Shown one piece after another: positions 1 through 5,636 of a stretch of 5,636 bases of DNA. The translations under genes were made by a program, and so were the position numbers. The stretch lies in contig CAYSFC010000041.1 of assembly GCA_964430665.1 (NCBI GenBank), forward strand, positions 1-5,636, written 5' to 3'. The notes under the pieces were generated by a model. That model ran no database searches. It was given only the letters and a program-made list of their open reading frames with translations, and was not told the origin of the DNA. This DNA is from JAQUYS01 sp964430665 (GTDB taxonomy: Archaea > Nanobdellota > Nanobdellia > Woesearchaeales > SKGA01). The first letter of the stretch is position 1. Each line of letters starts with the position of its first letter.

Positions 1-113
1 TTGCCAGAGAAAATAAAGAATGGAAGACAAGTGATGAACTTAGAGACAAATTAAAATCTAAAGGAATACAAGTAATTGACTCTAAAGAAGGTCAAAAGTG
101 GAAAAAGATTTAA
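1..113 (+). CDS. cysS: Cysteinyl-tRNA synthetase, C-terminal end (partial)
   Basis: This is the 3' end of a gene that begins outside the window. The open frame starts at base 3 and ends with TAA at 111-113, leaving 36 residues. The tail reads as a basic helix with TSDELRDKLKSKGIQVID followed by SKEGQKWKK. This matches the usual end of class I cysteinyl-tRNA synthetases (xxDxIRDxLxxxGIxxEDTxxGxxW), the small C-terminal helical segment after the anticodon-binding domain. The enzyme charges tRNA-Cys in the cytoplasm. The catalytic HIGH and KMSKS regions and zinc ligands are outside the window and cannot be checked. The stop codon overlaps the TATA-like promoter of the next gene, so the pilin genes are probably transcribed separately. 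The family call rests only on this tail but the pattern is characteristic. Confidence 0.85.
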   Translation, partial: ARENKEWKTSDELRDKLKSKGIQVIDSKEGQKWKKI

Positions 114-116
114 ATA
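109..116 (+). promoter_or_regulatory. TATA-box candidate for the pilin pair
   Basis: TTTAAATA is centred about 25-26 nt before the ATG at 138 and overlaps the stop codon of the upstream gene. In archaea transcription starts about 25-27 nt downstream of the TATA centre, which would place the start at or beside the ATG and give a leaderless mRNA. There is no Shine-Dalgarno sequence before this ATG. A second AT-rich match (TTATATAAA, 121-129) is too close to the ATG unless the start codon is elsewhere. Confidence 0.5.
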
Positions 117-137
117 AGAGTTATATAAAATAAAGAT

Positions 138-590
138 ATGGTGAGAAATAGAGGTCAGTCTGCTGCCGAATACATGTTGGTAGTTGCATTAGCTTTACTT
201 ATTGTAGTTCCGGGTTCTATGGTGTTTTATTCATATTCTACTGATTCTAAAGCTTCTCTTGTAAATTCACAAATATTCAAATTAGGAAATACTTTAATCG
301 ATAAGGGTGCTGAAATGTATTCCATAGGTGACGATTCTTGGCAAACCATAGATATTACTGTTCCCGAACAAGTTGAATTTATAAAAATATACAATAGTTC
401 TGATTATAGTGAACTTGTTATTCGTCGTACTGATCCTAAGCCTTCAGAATCCGTTTTCTTTTCTAGCACTCCTTTATGCAATGCAACTCATTGCGATTGC
501 ACAGATGGTTGTGAATTGAATCTTGGAAAAGGTATAAACAAAATTAGAGTTATATCTGTGGATGGAAAAATACATTATACGTTAAAATGA
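138..590 (+). CDS. Type IV pilin-like protein with class III signal peptide, cysteine-rich
   Basis: This 150-residue protein starts MVRNRGQSAAEYMLV. The basic six-residue leader, the Gly just before Gln7, and the Glu at position +5 of the mature protein (Glu11) are the hallmarks of archaeal class III signal peptides. These are cut by a prepilin peptidase of the EppA/PibD type between Gly6 and Gln7. Residues 12-31 form the hydrophobic helix that anchors the subunit and packs in the filament core. The rest (about 35-150) is polar and should face outside. It contains four closely spaced cysteines at 114, 119, 121 and 125 (C-x4-C-x-C-x3-C), which could form disulfides or bind metal. The next gene overlaps by four bases and encodes a second protein of this type. 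No assembly ATPase or platform protein is in the window, so whether it builds a pilus, archaellum or adhesion filament is open. The CGT-CGT arginine pair at codons 96-97 differs from the AGA preference nearby. Confidence 0.82.
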   Translation: MVRNRGQSAAEYMLVVALALLIVVPGSMVFYSYSTDSKASLVNSQIFKLGNTLIDKGAEMYSIGDDSWQTIDITVPEQVEFIKIYNSSDYSELVIRRTDPKPSESVFFSSTPLCNATHCDCTDGCELNLGKGINKIRVISVDGKIHYTLK

Positions 591-1186
591 AAAAAGGACA
601 AAGTGCAATAGAATTTGTAATATTATTTTCTTTTATGATTTTAATATTTGCAGGATTCTTTGTTGCAATACAAGCAAAAATAATAGATGCTACTGAGAGA
701 AAAGATGAATCTTATTTGGCCGAAATAAATGATTTGTTGATTTCAGAATTTTCTTTAGCAGAGCGTACAAAAACAGATTATCACAGATATTTTTCATTAC
801 CTACAAGCATACAAGGAAATACATATGATGTAATGTTGGTTGATAGATACGAATTAGTTGTAACTGCAGGAGATAAAGAATATGTTGATTTTTTGAACAC
901 AGAAGTTCTTGGTTCTTTAAAAATTGGAAGAAATGAAATTCACCATGTAGATGGTGTCATGAACGTTAATGGGGAACTAATTAATGATAGTAAATATTCA
1001 GGATTATTTCTAAATTTTAATGCAGAATTATGTTACATTTATGAAAACACTTTAGTTGATATATATGGAAGTACAAGTGACATAAATTTATGTCAACACT
1101 ATGATGATTTAGGAGTAAAACAAGATTTCTTAAAAGAATGTAGGGATTGGATGGAAGTGTGCTATACAACACAACATCCTAGCTAA
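587..1186 (+). CDS. Second type IV pilin-like protein with class III signal peptide
   Basis: This 199-residue protein starts MKKGQSAIEFVILFSFM. It has the same processing site as its neighbour: a very short basic leader (MKK), Gly4, then Gln5 and a Glu at +5 (Glu9), followed by a hydrophobic stretch over about residues 10-29. Cleavage is expected after Gly4. The exterior part is predicted mixed alpha/beta with cysteines at 149, 169, 185 and 192, all in the last quarter. Its ATG overlaps the TGA of the upstream gene (ATGA, 587-590) and no Shine-Dalgarno is seen, which points to translational coupling and to the two proteins acting together, perhaps as major and minor subunits. The globular part is not recognised as any named family. 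It is longer than the first protein and its sequence after the helix is unrelated by eye, so this is not a recent tandem duplication. Confidence 0.8.
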   Translation: MKKGQSAIEFVILFSFMILIFAGFFVAIQAKIIDATERKDESYLAEINDLLISEFSLAERTKTDYHRYFSLPTSIQGNTYDVMLVDRYELVVTAGDKEYVDFLNTEVLGSLKIGRNEIHHVDGVMNVNGELINDSKYSGLFLNFNAELCYIYENTLVDIYGSTSDINLCQHYDDLGVKQDFLKECRDWMEVCYTTQHPS

Positions 1187-1209
1187 TTCTCCTGTCTGAT
1201 GCTAGATAA

Positions 1210-1219
1210 TTATATATAT
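1210..1219 (+). promoter_or_regulatory. TATA box of the winged-helix gene
   Basis: TTATATATAT is centred about 26 nt before the ATG at 1241, in a 54-nt gap after the second pilin gene. No ribosome-binding site precedes the ATG, so a leaderless transcript starting at or next to the A of ATG is the simplest reading. Confidence 0.6.
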
Positions 1220-1240
1220 TAGTTGGATTTTTAAAATAAT

Positions 1241-1645
1241 ATGAGAATAACTAAAATAACTTTAGTAAGAAAAAAAATTTCTGAAGATCAAAATATAAAT
1301 CAATTACTTCTCAGGTTTGGTGAAAGTTTAGGGTTATTTTCTACAAGAGACAAAGACAAAAGTTGTTATAGAATATTTATTCTTTTAATTAAAGCATTGA
1401 AGTTAAACTTAGAAATGAGTTCCGACGAAATAGCTTCACAAACAGGATTAACTAGAGGAACAGTAATACATCACCTAAATCATTTAATGGAAACTGGAAT
1501 TGTGACAAGCAATAGAGGAAAATATTTCTTAAATGTTAGAAATCTTGAAGAGTTAGTTGAACAAATGAGAAAGAGTGTTAATCTTGTATTTGATGATCTT
1601 AATTATTTAGCAAAAAATATAGATAGAACATTAGATTTAGATTGA
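1241..1645 (+). CDS. Winged helix-turn-helix DNA-binding protein (ArsR-like)
   Basis: This 134-residue protein has one recognisable domain. Residues 42-56 form a helix, SSDEIASQTG (60-69) is the second helix of the helix-turn-helix, LTRGTVIHHLNHL (70-82) the recognition helix, and the basic stretch around 87-98 (VTSNRGKYF) looks like the beta wing. The order matches ArsR/MarR-type winged-helix regulators. Residues 99-130 (NLEELVEQMRKSVNLVFDDL and onward) form a long helix suited to dimerisation. There is no obvious metal-binding cysteine pair (only Cys42) and no ligand domain, so the signal is unknown. Small proteins of this shape are common in DPANN genomes and often lack a known target. It has its own promoter and lies 56 nt before the glucan phosphorylase gene, so local control of that gene or of itself is possible but unproven. 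It could equally be a global DNA-binding factor. Confidence 0.8.
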   Translation: MRITKITLVRKKISEDQNINQLLLRFGESLGLFSTRDKDKSCYRIFILLIKALKLNLEMSSDEIASQTGLTRGTVIHHLNHLMETGIVTSNRGKYFLNVRNLEELVEQMRKSVNLVFDDLNYLAKNIDRTLDLD

Positions 1646-1671
1646 TTACTACTATATAATTTTACGTTAAG

Positions 1672-1681
1672 TATATAAATA
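1672..1681 (+). promoter_or_regulatory. TATA box of the glucan phosphorylase gene
   Basis: TATATAAATA is centred about 25-26 nt before the ATG at 1702. This helps decide the start: an ATG at 1698 lies four bases upstream in another frame and runs into a stop within 13 codons, while the expected transcript start falls at 1702, giving a leaderless mRNA. A second match (TATATAAT, 1653-1660) would start transcripts near 1683 with a short leader. Confidence 0.6.
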
Positions 1682-1701
1682 TAAACTTCTAGATAGAATG
1701 C

Positions 1702-3423
1702 ATGGAAGATTCGACAGTAGACTATTCTGCAACTAAACATTTAATCGCTTATTTTAGTATGGAAATTGCATTAACTGAAAACATACCAACATATAGTGGA
1801 GGACTAGGAGTTTTAGCAGGAGATAGTATAAAATCTTTTGCAGATTTAAATTTGGATGTAGTTGGAGTTACTCTTCTAAGTGAGAAAGGTTATTTTAATC
1901 AAGATTTTGATGAACGAAATTATCAAAAAGAAGTTCCTGTTAATTGGAATAAAGAAAAATATTTGAAAAAATTAGACGTTCAAACTTCAGTCAACATAAA
2001 TGGAAGAAATATAGAAGTTACTGCTTGGGAATATTATTTAATAGGTCACATGGGAAAACCTGTAAGAATAATTTACTTAGATACAAATTTACCTCAAAAT
2101 TCTGAAACAGATAGAAATTTAACTTCATACCTTTATGGTGGTGATGTTAATTATCGTTTAGAACAAGAAATAATTTTAGGAGTTGGCGGATTAAAAATAT
2201 TAAGGGAATTAGATATTGCTCCAAAAAAATATCATATGAATGAAGGACATGCAGCTTTTTTAACTCTACAAATAATGCAAGAATTAAAAGAAGAAGTACC
2301 TTCTTTCCAAGAGAGATATAAAATAGTTAAAGATCTTTGTTCATTCACAACCCACACACCAATACCTGCAGGACACGATGCATTCGACGAAGTAGTTGTT
2401 CAAAATTATTTAGGGGATTTATTTCCAAAAGAATTAAGAAATTATATTTGTGTTGGAGGAAAATTTAGCATGACTCTTTTAGCTTTACAATTCTCATCAT
2501 ATACAAATGCAGTCTCGAGAAAACACAGAAATGTTTCATTGAAAATGTTTCCAAATTATGCCATTGATTATATAACTAATGGAGTTCATTCCTCAACATG
2601 GATACATCCAATATTAGCATCTTTGTTGGATAAATATATTGTTGATTGGAGATCTAATCCAGGAGAACTTAGAAATTGTCATAAAATCCCTTTACAAGAA
2701 CTAAATTTAGCACACAGAAAATGTAAAAACGATTTAATAAATTTAATTAAGGAAAAAAACGGTATTGACTTAGATCCTCATGTTTTTACAATTGGTTTTG
2801 CAAGACGAGCAACATCATATAAACGTGCAGAATTATTATTCAAAGATTTTGAAAGATTAAAAAATATGGCTGACAAAATAGGTAAAATTCAAATAATTTT
2901 TGCAGGTAAAGCTCATCCAAGAGATTCTCAAGGAAAAGAAATAATTCAAAGAATAAAAGGTTTAACTTACCATGGCACAAATAATTTGAGAATTGTTTTC
3001 ATTAATAATTATGATATGGGTGTTGCAAAAAAATTATTAGCAGGAGTAGACTTGTGGTTAAATACTCCTAAAAGACCTTTAGAAGCTAGTGGAACTAGTG
3101 GAATGAAAGCAGCACATAATGCAGTACCATCACTCTCAATTTTAGATGGTTGGTGGATTGAAGGTTGTATTGAAAATATGACTGGCTGGGCCATTGGTAA
3201 AGAAAACGTTTATGGCGATGATTTTAGAATTGATGAAGAAGATGCTTCAAGCTTATATGAAAAATTAGAACAAAAAATAATCCCTTTGTATTATAATGAT
3301 AATGAAGGTTACTTAAATGTAATGAGAAATACTCTTTCAATTAATGCCAGTTATTTCAATACCCACAGAATGGCAAAACAATATATTATAAGAGCATATG
3401 TTCGAAGAAATAAATTAACATAA
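1702..3423 (+). CDS. glgP: Alpha-glucan (glycogen/maltodextrin) phosphorylase, GT35 short form
   Basis: This 573-residue cytoplasmic enzyme splits alpha-1,4-glucans with phosphate to give glucose-1-phosphate, using pyridoxal phosphate. The N-terminal part opens with AYFSMEIAL and the glycine loop SGGLGVLAGD (32-41). HMNEGHAAF (178-186) and FTTHTPIPAGHDAF (215-228, with His218) are substrate-site motifs. ITNGVH (291-296) leads to the second Rossmann-like domain. FARRATSYKRAEL (366-378) carries the basic residues that hold phosphate. IIFAGKAHPRD (398-408) follows. EASGTSGMKAA (461-471) contains the expected pyridoxal-phosphate lysine, Lys469, followed by LDGWW. At 573 residues it is much shorter than animal or E. 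coli enzymes (about 800-850) and fits the compact alpha-glucan phosphorylase subfamily seen in archaea and some bacteria, which lacks the regulatory N-terminal extension. All key motifs are intact. The enolase gene follows after 45 nt, probably in the same transcript. Substrate preference (glycogen or maltodextrin) cannot be read from the sequence. Confidence 0.93.
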   Translation: MEDSTVDYSATKHLIAYFSMEIALTENIPTYSGGLGVLAGDSIKSFADLNLDVVGVTLLSEKGYFNQDFDERNYQKEVPVNWNKEKYLKKLDVQTSVNINGRNIEVTAWEYYLIGHMGKPVRIIYLDTNLPQNSETDRNLTSYLYGGDVNYRLEQEIILGVGGLKILRELDIAPKKYHMNEGHAAFLTLQIMQELKEEVPSFQERYKIVKDLCSFTTHTPIPAGHDAFDEVVVQNYLGDLFPKELRNYICVGGKFSMTLLALQFSSYTNAVSRKHRNVSLKMFPNYAIDYITNGVHSSTWIHPILASLLDKYIVDWRSNPGELRNCHKIPLQELNLAHRKCKNDLINLIKEKNGIDLDPHVFTIGFARRATSYKRAELLFKDFERLKNMADKIGKIQIIFAGKAHPRDSQGKEIIQRIKGLTYHGTNNLRIVFINNYDMGVAKKLLAGVDLWLNTPKRPLEASGTSGMKAAHNAVPSLSILDGWWIEGCIENMTGWAIGKENVYGDDFRIDEEDASSLYEKLEQKIIPLYYNDNEGYLNVMRNTLSINASYFNTHRMAKQYIIRAYVRRNKLT

Positions 3424-3457
3424 ACCAACATAAATATTTAATATAAATTATTTAGTT

Positions 3458-3462
3458 GAGGT
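3458..3462 (+). promoter_or_regulatory. Shine-Dalgarno site of enolase
   Basis: GAGGT lies six bases before the ATG at 3469 and is complementary to the CCUCC anti-Shine-Dalgarno core at archaeal 16S 3' ends. It is the only clear ribosome-binding site in the window and fits an internal operon gene, in contrast to the leaderless-looking genes upstream. The 45-nt gap also contains TATA-like stretches (TAAATATTTA 3431-3440, ATATAAAT 3441-3448). The first would start a transcript near 3461 and the second near 3470, both of which would cut off the site, so read-through from the phosphorylase promoter is the better explanation. Confidence 0.65.
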
Positions 3463-3468
3463 TAAAAA

Positions 3469-4725
3469 ATGTCAAAAATACAAAAAATACATGCAAGACA
3501 AATTCTAGATTCAAGAGGAAATCCTACAATACAAGTTGAACTCACAACAAAAAAAGGAAAAGTAAGTGCTATGGTTCCAAGCGGAGCTTCAACAGGAGAA
3601 GATGAAGCCTTAGAATTAAGAGATAACAAAAAAGAATATAATGGAAAATCAGTAAAAAAAGCAATAAACAATATCAATAAAATTATTGCACCTATGCTTA
3701 AAGGAGAATCTGTTTTAGATCAAGAAAATATTGATGTAATTATGATAAGAAAAGATTCCACACCAAATAAAAGAAAATTAGGTGCGAATGCAATACTTGC
3801 TGTTAGTATGGCTATCATGCGTGCAGCAGCTCTTGAAAATAATATTGAATTATATCAATATATTGCTAAAAAATTAAAAACCAAGAATTACATTCTTCCA
3901 ATACCTTATGCAAATGTTATCAATGGAGGAGTCCATGCAGGAAATGATTTGGAATTTCAAGAATTTATGATAGTTCCAGTTGGTGCAAAAAGTTTTACTG
4001 AAGCAACACAAATGATTTCTGAAACCTACCATAAAATAAAAACTATTTTAGAAAAAAAATTTGGCAAAGAAGCAACAAATGTTGGAGATGAAGGAGGCTT
4101 TGCTCCACCAATAAAAAAACCAGAACAAGCTTTAGATATTTTAGTACAAGCAATAGAAGATGCAGGATACACAGGAAAAATAAAAATCGCAATAGATGTT
4201 GCTGCAAGTGAATATTATAATAAAGGTAGATATTTTAGAAAAAAATTCAAAGGAGAGAAATTAATAAAATATTATGATAAACTTTTAAATAAATATCCTA
4301 TAATATCTATTGAAGATCCTTTCGACCAAAATGATTTTGATATTTGGAAAATATTCACATCTTTAAATTCAAAAAAATATCAAATTGTTGGTGATGATTT
4401 AACTGTAACAAATCCAGCAAAAGTTCAATTTGCTGCAGATCAAAAATTATGTAATTCTTTACTTTTAAAAATTAATCAAATAGGAACTATTTCAGAAGCT
4501 TTATTTGCAGCTGAATGTGCAATTGGTTCTGGATGGAATGTTATGGTATCTCATAGAAGTGGAGAAACAGAAGATCCTTTTATAGCGGATCTGGCGGTCG
4601 GTTTGGGCTGCGGTCAGCTGAAATTAGGTGCACCTTGTCGTTCAGATAGAACTTCTAAATATAATAGACTTTTAAAAATAGAAGATGATTTAGGAAAGAA
4701 AGCAAAATTTAATAAAATAATTTAA
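3469..4725 (+). CDS. eno: Enolase (phosphopyruvate hydratase)
   Basis: This 418-residue enzyme converts 2-phosphoglycerate to phosphoenolpyruvate in glycolysis and gluconeogenesis, in the cytoplasm, with magnesium. Length is typical. The N-terminal domain has ARQILDSRGNPT and the mobile loop PSGASTG (37-43, Ser41 region). GGVHAGN (153-159) supplies the active-site His156, and QEFM (164-167) Glu165. GDEGGFAPP (206-214) holds the acid Glu208. Magnesium ligands are Asp243 (IAIDVA), Glu282 (SIEDP) and Asp309 (GDDLTVTNP). The base Lys334 sits in LLLKINQIGT, His362-Arg363-Ser364 in VSHRSGETED, and Lys385 in GQLKLGAPCRSDR. All catalytic positions are present. Two oddities are visible. Leu386 replaces the Thr of the usual GQIKTGAP motif. 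Codons 373-384 are GC-rich and use CTG and CAG, unlike the rest of this A/T-ending gene. It has a Shine-Dalgarno site and probably shares a transcript with the phosphorylase gene. Confidence 0.97.
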   Translation: MSKIQKIHARQILDSRGNPTIQVELTTKKGKVSAMVPSGASTGEDEALELRDNKKEYNGKSVKKAINNINKIIAPMLKGESVLDQENIDVIMIRKDSTPNKRKLGANAILAVSMAIMRAAALENNIELYQYIAKKLKTKNYILPIPYANVINGGVHAGNDLEFQEFMIVPVGAKSFTEATQMISETYHKIKTILEKKFGKEATNVGDEGGFAPPIKKPEQALDILVQAIEDAGYTGKIKIAIDVAASEYYNKGRYFRKKFKGEKLIKYYDKLLNKYPIISIEDPFDQNDFDIWKIFTSLNSKKYQIVGDDLTVTNPAKVQFAADQKLCNSLLLKINQIGTISEALFAAECAIGSGWNVMVSHRSGETEDPFIADLAVGLGCGQLKLGAPCRSDRTSKYNRLLKIEDDLGKKAKFNKII

Positions 4726-4737
4726 CTCATTTGTTCC

Positions 4738-4760
4738 AAATCATTAAAATTTAATGGTTT
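4738..4760 (+). terminator. Inverted repeat after enolase, possible transcript end
   Basis: AAATCATTAAA (4738-4748) and TTTAATGGTTT (4750-4760) pair over 11 positions with one G-U pair, centred 24 nt after the enolase stop codon. The place fits an end-of-transcript hairpin that protects or ends the mRNA. A strong run of T, which is what mainly drives archaeal termination, does not follow. An alternative stem (GGTTTAAA 4756-4763 with TTTAACC 4770-4776) overlaps it. AT-rich DNA forms such repeats by chance, so confidence is low. Confidence 0.3.
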
Positions 4761-4775
4761 AAAGTCTAATTTAAC

Positions 4776-4792
4776 CTAAAGATTTATAAATA
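4776..4792 (+). promoter_or_regulatory. Upstream rRNA promoter candidate (BRE and TATA box)
   Basis: A purine-rich BRE-like stretch (CTAAAGA, 4776-4782) runs straight into TTTATAAATA (4783-4792), a good archaeal TATA box. Transcription would start near 4813. No protein gene follows, only about 460 nt of folded sequence and then the 16S gene. It is therefore either the distal promoter of the rRNA transcript or the promoter of an unrecognised small RNA. Confidence 0.55.
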
Positions 4793-4969
4793 GATTAATT
4801 CTCCTCTAAACTTGCAGTAACGGAAAAGGGGAAAACGTTACCAACTGTCAAAAACTATTCCTTATGGAGTATGTTATCACCACCTTCTTTATTGGCAATT
4901 GGATTTAAAGTATCAAAATTGTATGATATGATTTGAGAGTGTCATATTGCTCCAAATATTTATCCAAAA

Positions 4970-5004
4970 TTTACTTTTCTAAAAGTAAAGCTTTATAAAG
5001 TAAA
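4970..5004 (+). promoter_or_regulatory. Proximal rRNA promoter candidate with repeated 8-mer
   Basis: CTTTATAAAG (4991-5000) is a ten-base palindrome containing TTTATAAA, a good TATA box that would start transcription near 5021, about 255 nt before the 16S gene. The 8-mer AAAGTAAA occurs three times around it: inverted at 4970-4977, direct at 4982-4989 and direct at 4997-5004. This brackets both the BRE position and the downstream edge of the TATA box, where a bound repressor or activator could act. The first two copies also form a hairpin if this DNA is transcribed from the upstream promoter. Confidence 0.45.
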
Positions 5005-5154
5005 CAAATTTCCTCGAATTTCGCTGCGATGTTTAATTCAAACGTCGAGAAACAGCAAATCACCACCAATATGGGCGTTTAACAACATTCATAAAAAATT
5101 CACACTCATACACAACCTAACAGGTTGAGTATATTGGTAGGTAATAGGTAACAA

Positions 5155-5185
5155 GTTTGTAATATTATATATAATATGCACAAAC
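5155..5185 (+). repeat. Long hairpin around a 16-base palindrome in the rRNA leader
   Basis: GTTTGT (5155-5160) pairs with ACAAAC (5180-5185). Inside, ATATTATATATAATAT (5162-5177) is perfectly self-complementary, with only one base on one side and two on the other left unpaired at the junction. GTAA (5148-5151) and TTAC (5189-5192) extend it across a 3-by-3 internal loop. Read as RNA it is the longest local stem in the leader. Read as DNA, its centre TATATATAA could be a TATA box with a start near 5196. Confidence 0.45.
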
Positions 5186-5274
5186 AAATTACTTGTGAAA
5201 TTTCTTAAAGTTTTAAGAACTTACGACTAAGCTTTAGTATAAACAACGTACAACTGAAACAGGATTGTAAATTA

Positions 5275-5636
<362 letters not shown>

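Larger units (their letters stand above)
4813..5274 (+). other. Non-coding region: presumed pre-16S rRNA leader with serial hairpins
   Basis: I find no supported protein gene or tRNA here. The longest readable frames are about 14 and 21 codons. The stretch is full of inverted repeats: GTAACG/CGTTAC (4817-4841); TATTCC-TTAT-GGAGTA (4856-4871); ATATGA/TCATAT (4926-4947); TTTACTTTT/AAAAGTAAA (4970-4989); GCTG-CGATGTTT/AAACGTCG with a five-base bulge then CAGC (5023-5056); ACCAATAT/ATATTGGT (5065-5138), enclosing CAACCT/AGGTTG (5113-5127); GTTTGT with ACAAAC around a 16-base palindrome (5155-5185); and TTCTTAAA/TTTAAGAA (5202-5219). Archaeal 16S RNA is normally cut from a long precursor through a stem formed by sequences on both sides of it. 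The partner strand would lie beyond the window, so that stem cannot be shown. Part of this region could be a separate small RNA. Confidence 0.5.

Noticed and set aside
1202..1695. CTAGATA at 1202-1208 and again at 1689-1695 as a shared operator
   Set aside because: Seven bases is short, the copies lie on opposite sides of their TATA boxes, and neither is an inverted repeat.
1698..1700. ATG at 1698 as the phosphorylase start
   Set aside because: It is in another frame and meets a stop within 13 codons; the TATA spacing and frame favour 1702.
3009..3194. 61-codon open frame on the - strand
   Set aside because: It lies wholly inside the conserved pyridoxal-phosphate region of the phosphorylase gene and resembles no known protein; it is a shadow frame.
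3462..3677. 71-codon open frame on the - strand
   Set aside because: It is antisense to the conserved N-terminal part of enolase; its hydrophobic look comes from reading Lys/Glu-rich codons backwards.
4864..4936. Two tiny frames starting at ATG 4864 (14 codons) and ATG 4871 (21 codons)
   Set aside because: They are too short, have no convincing promoter or ribosome-binding spacing, and overlap a hairpin in the rRNA leader.
5032..5048. TTCAAAC resembling a tRNA T-loop
   Set aside because: The flanking five bases on each side do not pair as a T-stem, and no acceptor or anticodon arm is found around it.
5148..5192. Bulge-helix-bulge processing site in the 16S leader
   Set aside because: The unpaired triplets face each other as an internal loop and are not offset by four pairs; the true processing stem needs the sequence after 16S, which is outside.

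Overview
The window is a stretch of an AT-rich archaeal chromosome. All genes lie on the + strand, and the window ends inside the 5' part of an archaeal 16S rRNA gene. The best guess for the organism is a DPANN archaeon of the Woesearchaeota/Pacearchaeota type. This rests on four things: the 16S sequence is clearly archaeal but divergent even in helix 1; there are type IV pilin-like proteins with archaeal class III signal peptides; several genes have a TATA box about 26 nt before the ATG, so probable leaderless mRNAs; and proteins are compact and Lys/Ile/Asn-rich, with AGA and A/T-ending codons. Lineage is inference; the domain Archaea is well supported.

Layout. Positions 1-113 hold the last 36 codons of a cysteinyl-tRNA synthetase. 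Positions 138-1186 hold two pilin-like genes that overlap by four bases (ATGA), each with four cysteines in its presumed extracellular part. Positions 1241-1645 encode a small winged-helix DNA-binding protein with its own TATA box. Positions 1702-3423 encode a short-form GT35 alpha-glucan phosphorylase, followed after 45 nt by enolase (3469-4725), which has a Shine-Dalgarno sequence. Positions 4726 to about 5274 contain no protein gene. This stretch carries two TATA-like promoters, a run of inverted repeats and the presumed pre-rRNA leader. From about 5275 to the end is the 16S rRNA gene, cut off near E. coli position 390.

How the genes may work together. The phosphorylase releases glucose-1-phosphate from alpha-glucans and enolase makes phosphoenolpyruvate in lower glycolysis, so the pair suggests sugar or storage-glucan catabolism in one transcription unit. 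The winged-helix gene just upstream could be a local regulator, but nothing in the sequence proves it. The pilin pair is a separate unit of probable surface-filament subunits.

No wholly new multi-gene system is visible. The items most worth a second look are a 36-nt GC-rich, codon-atypical island inside enolase, the heavily folded rRNA leader with an operator-like triple 8-mer around a TATA box, and a compensated change in 16S helix 1 that would defeat a classic archaeal PCR primer.
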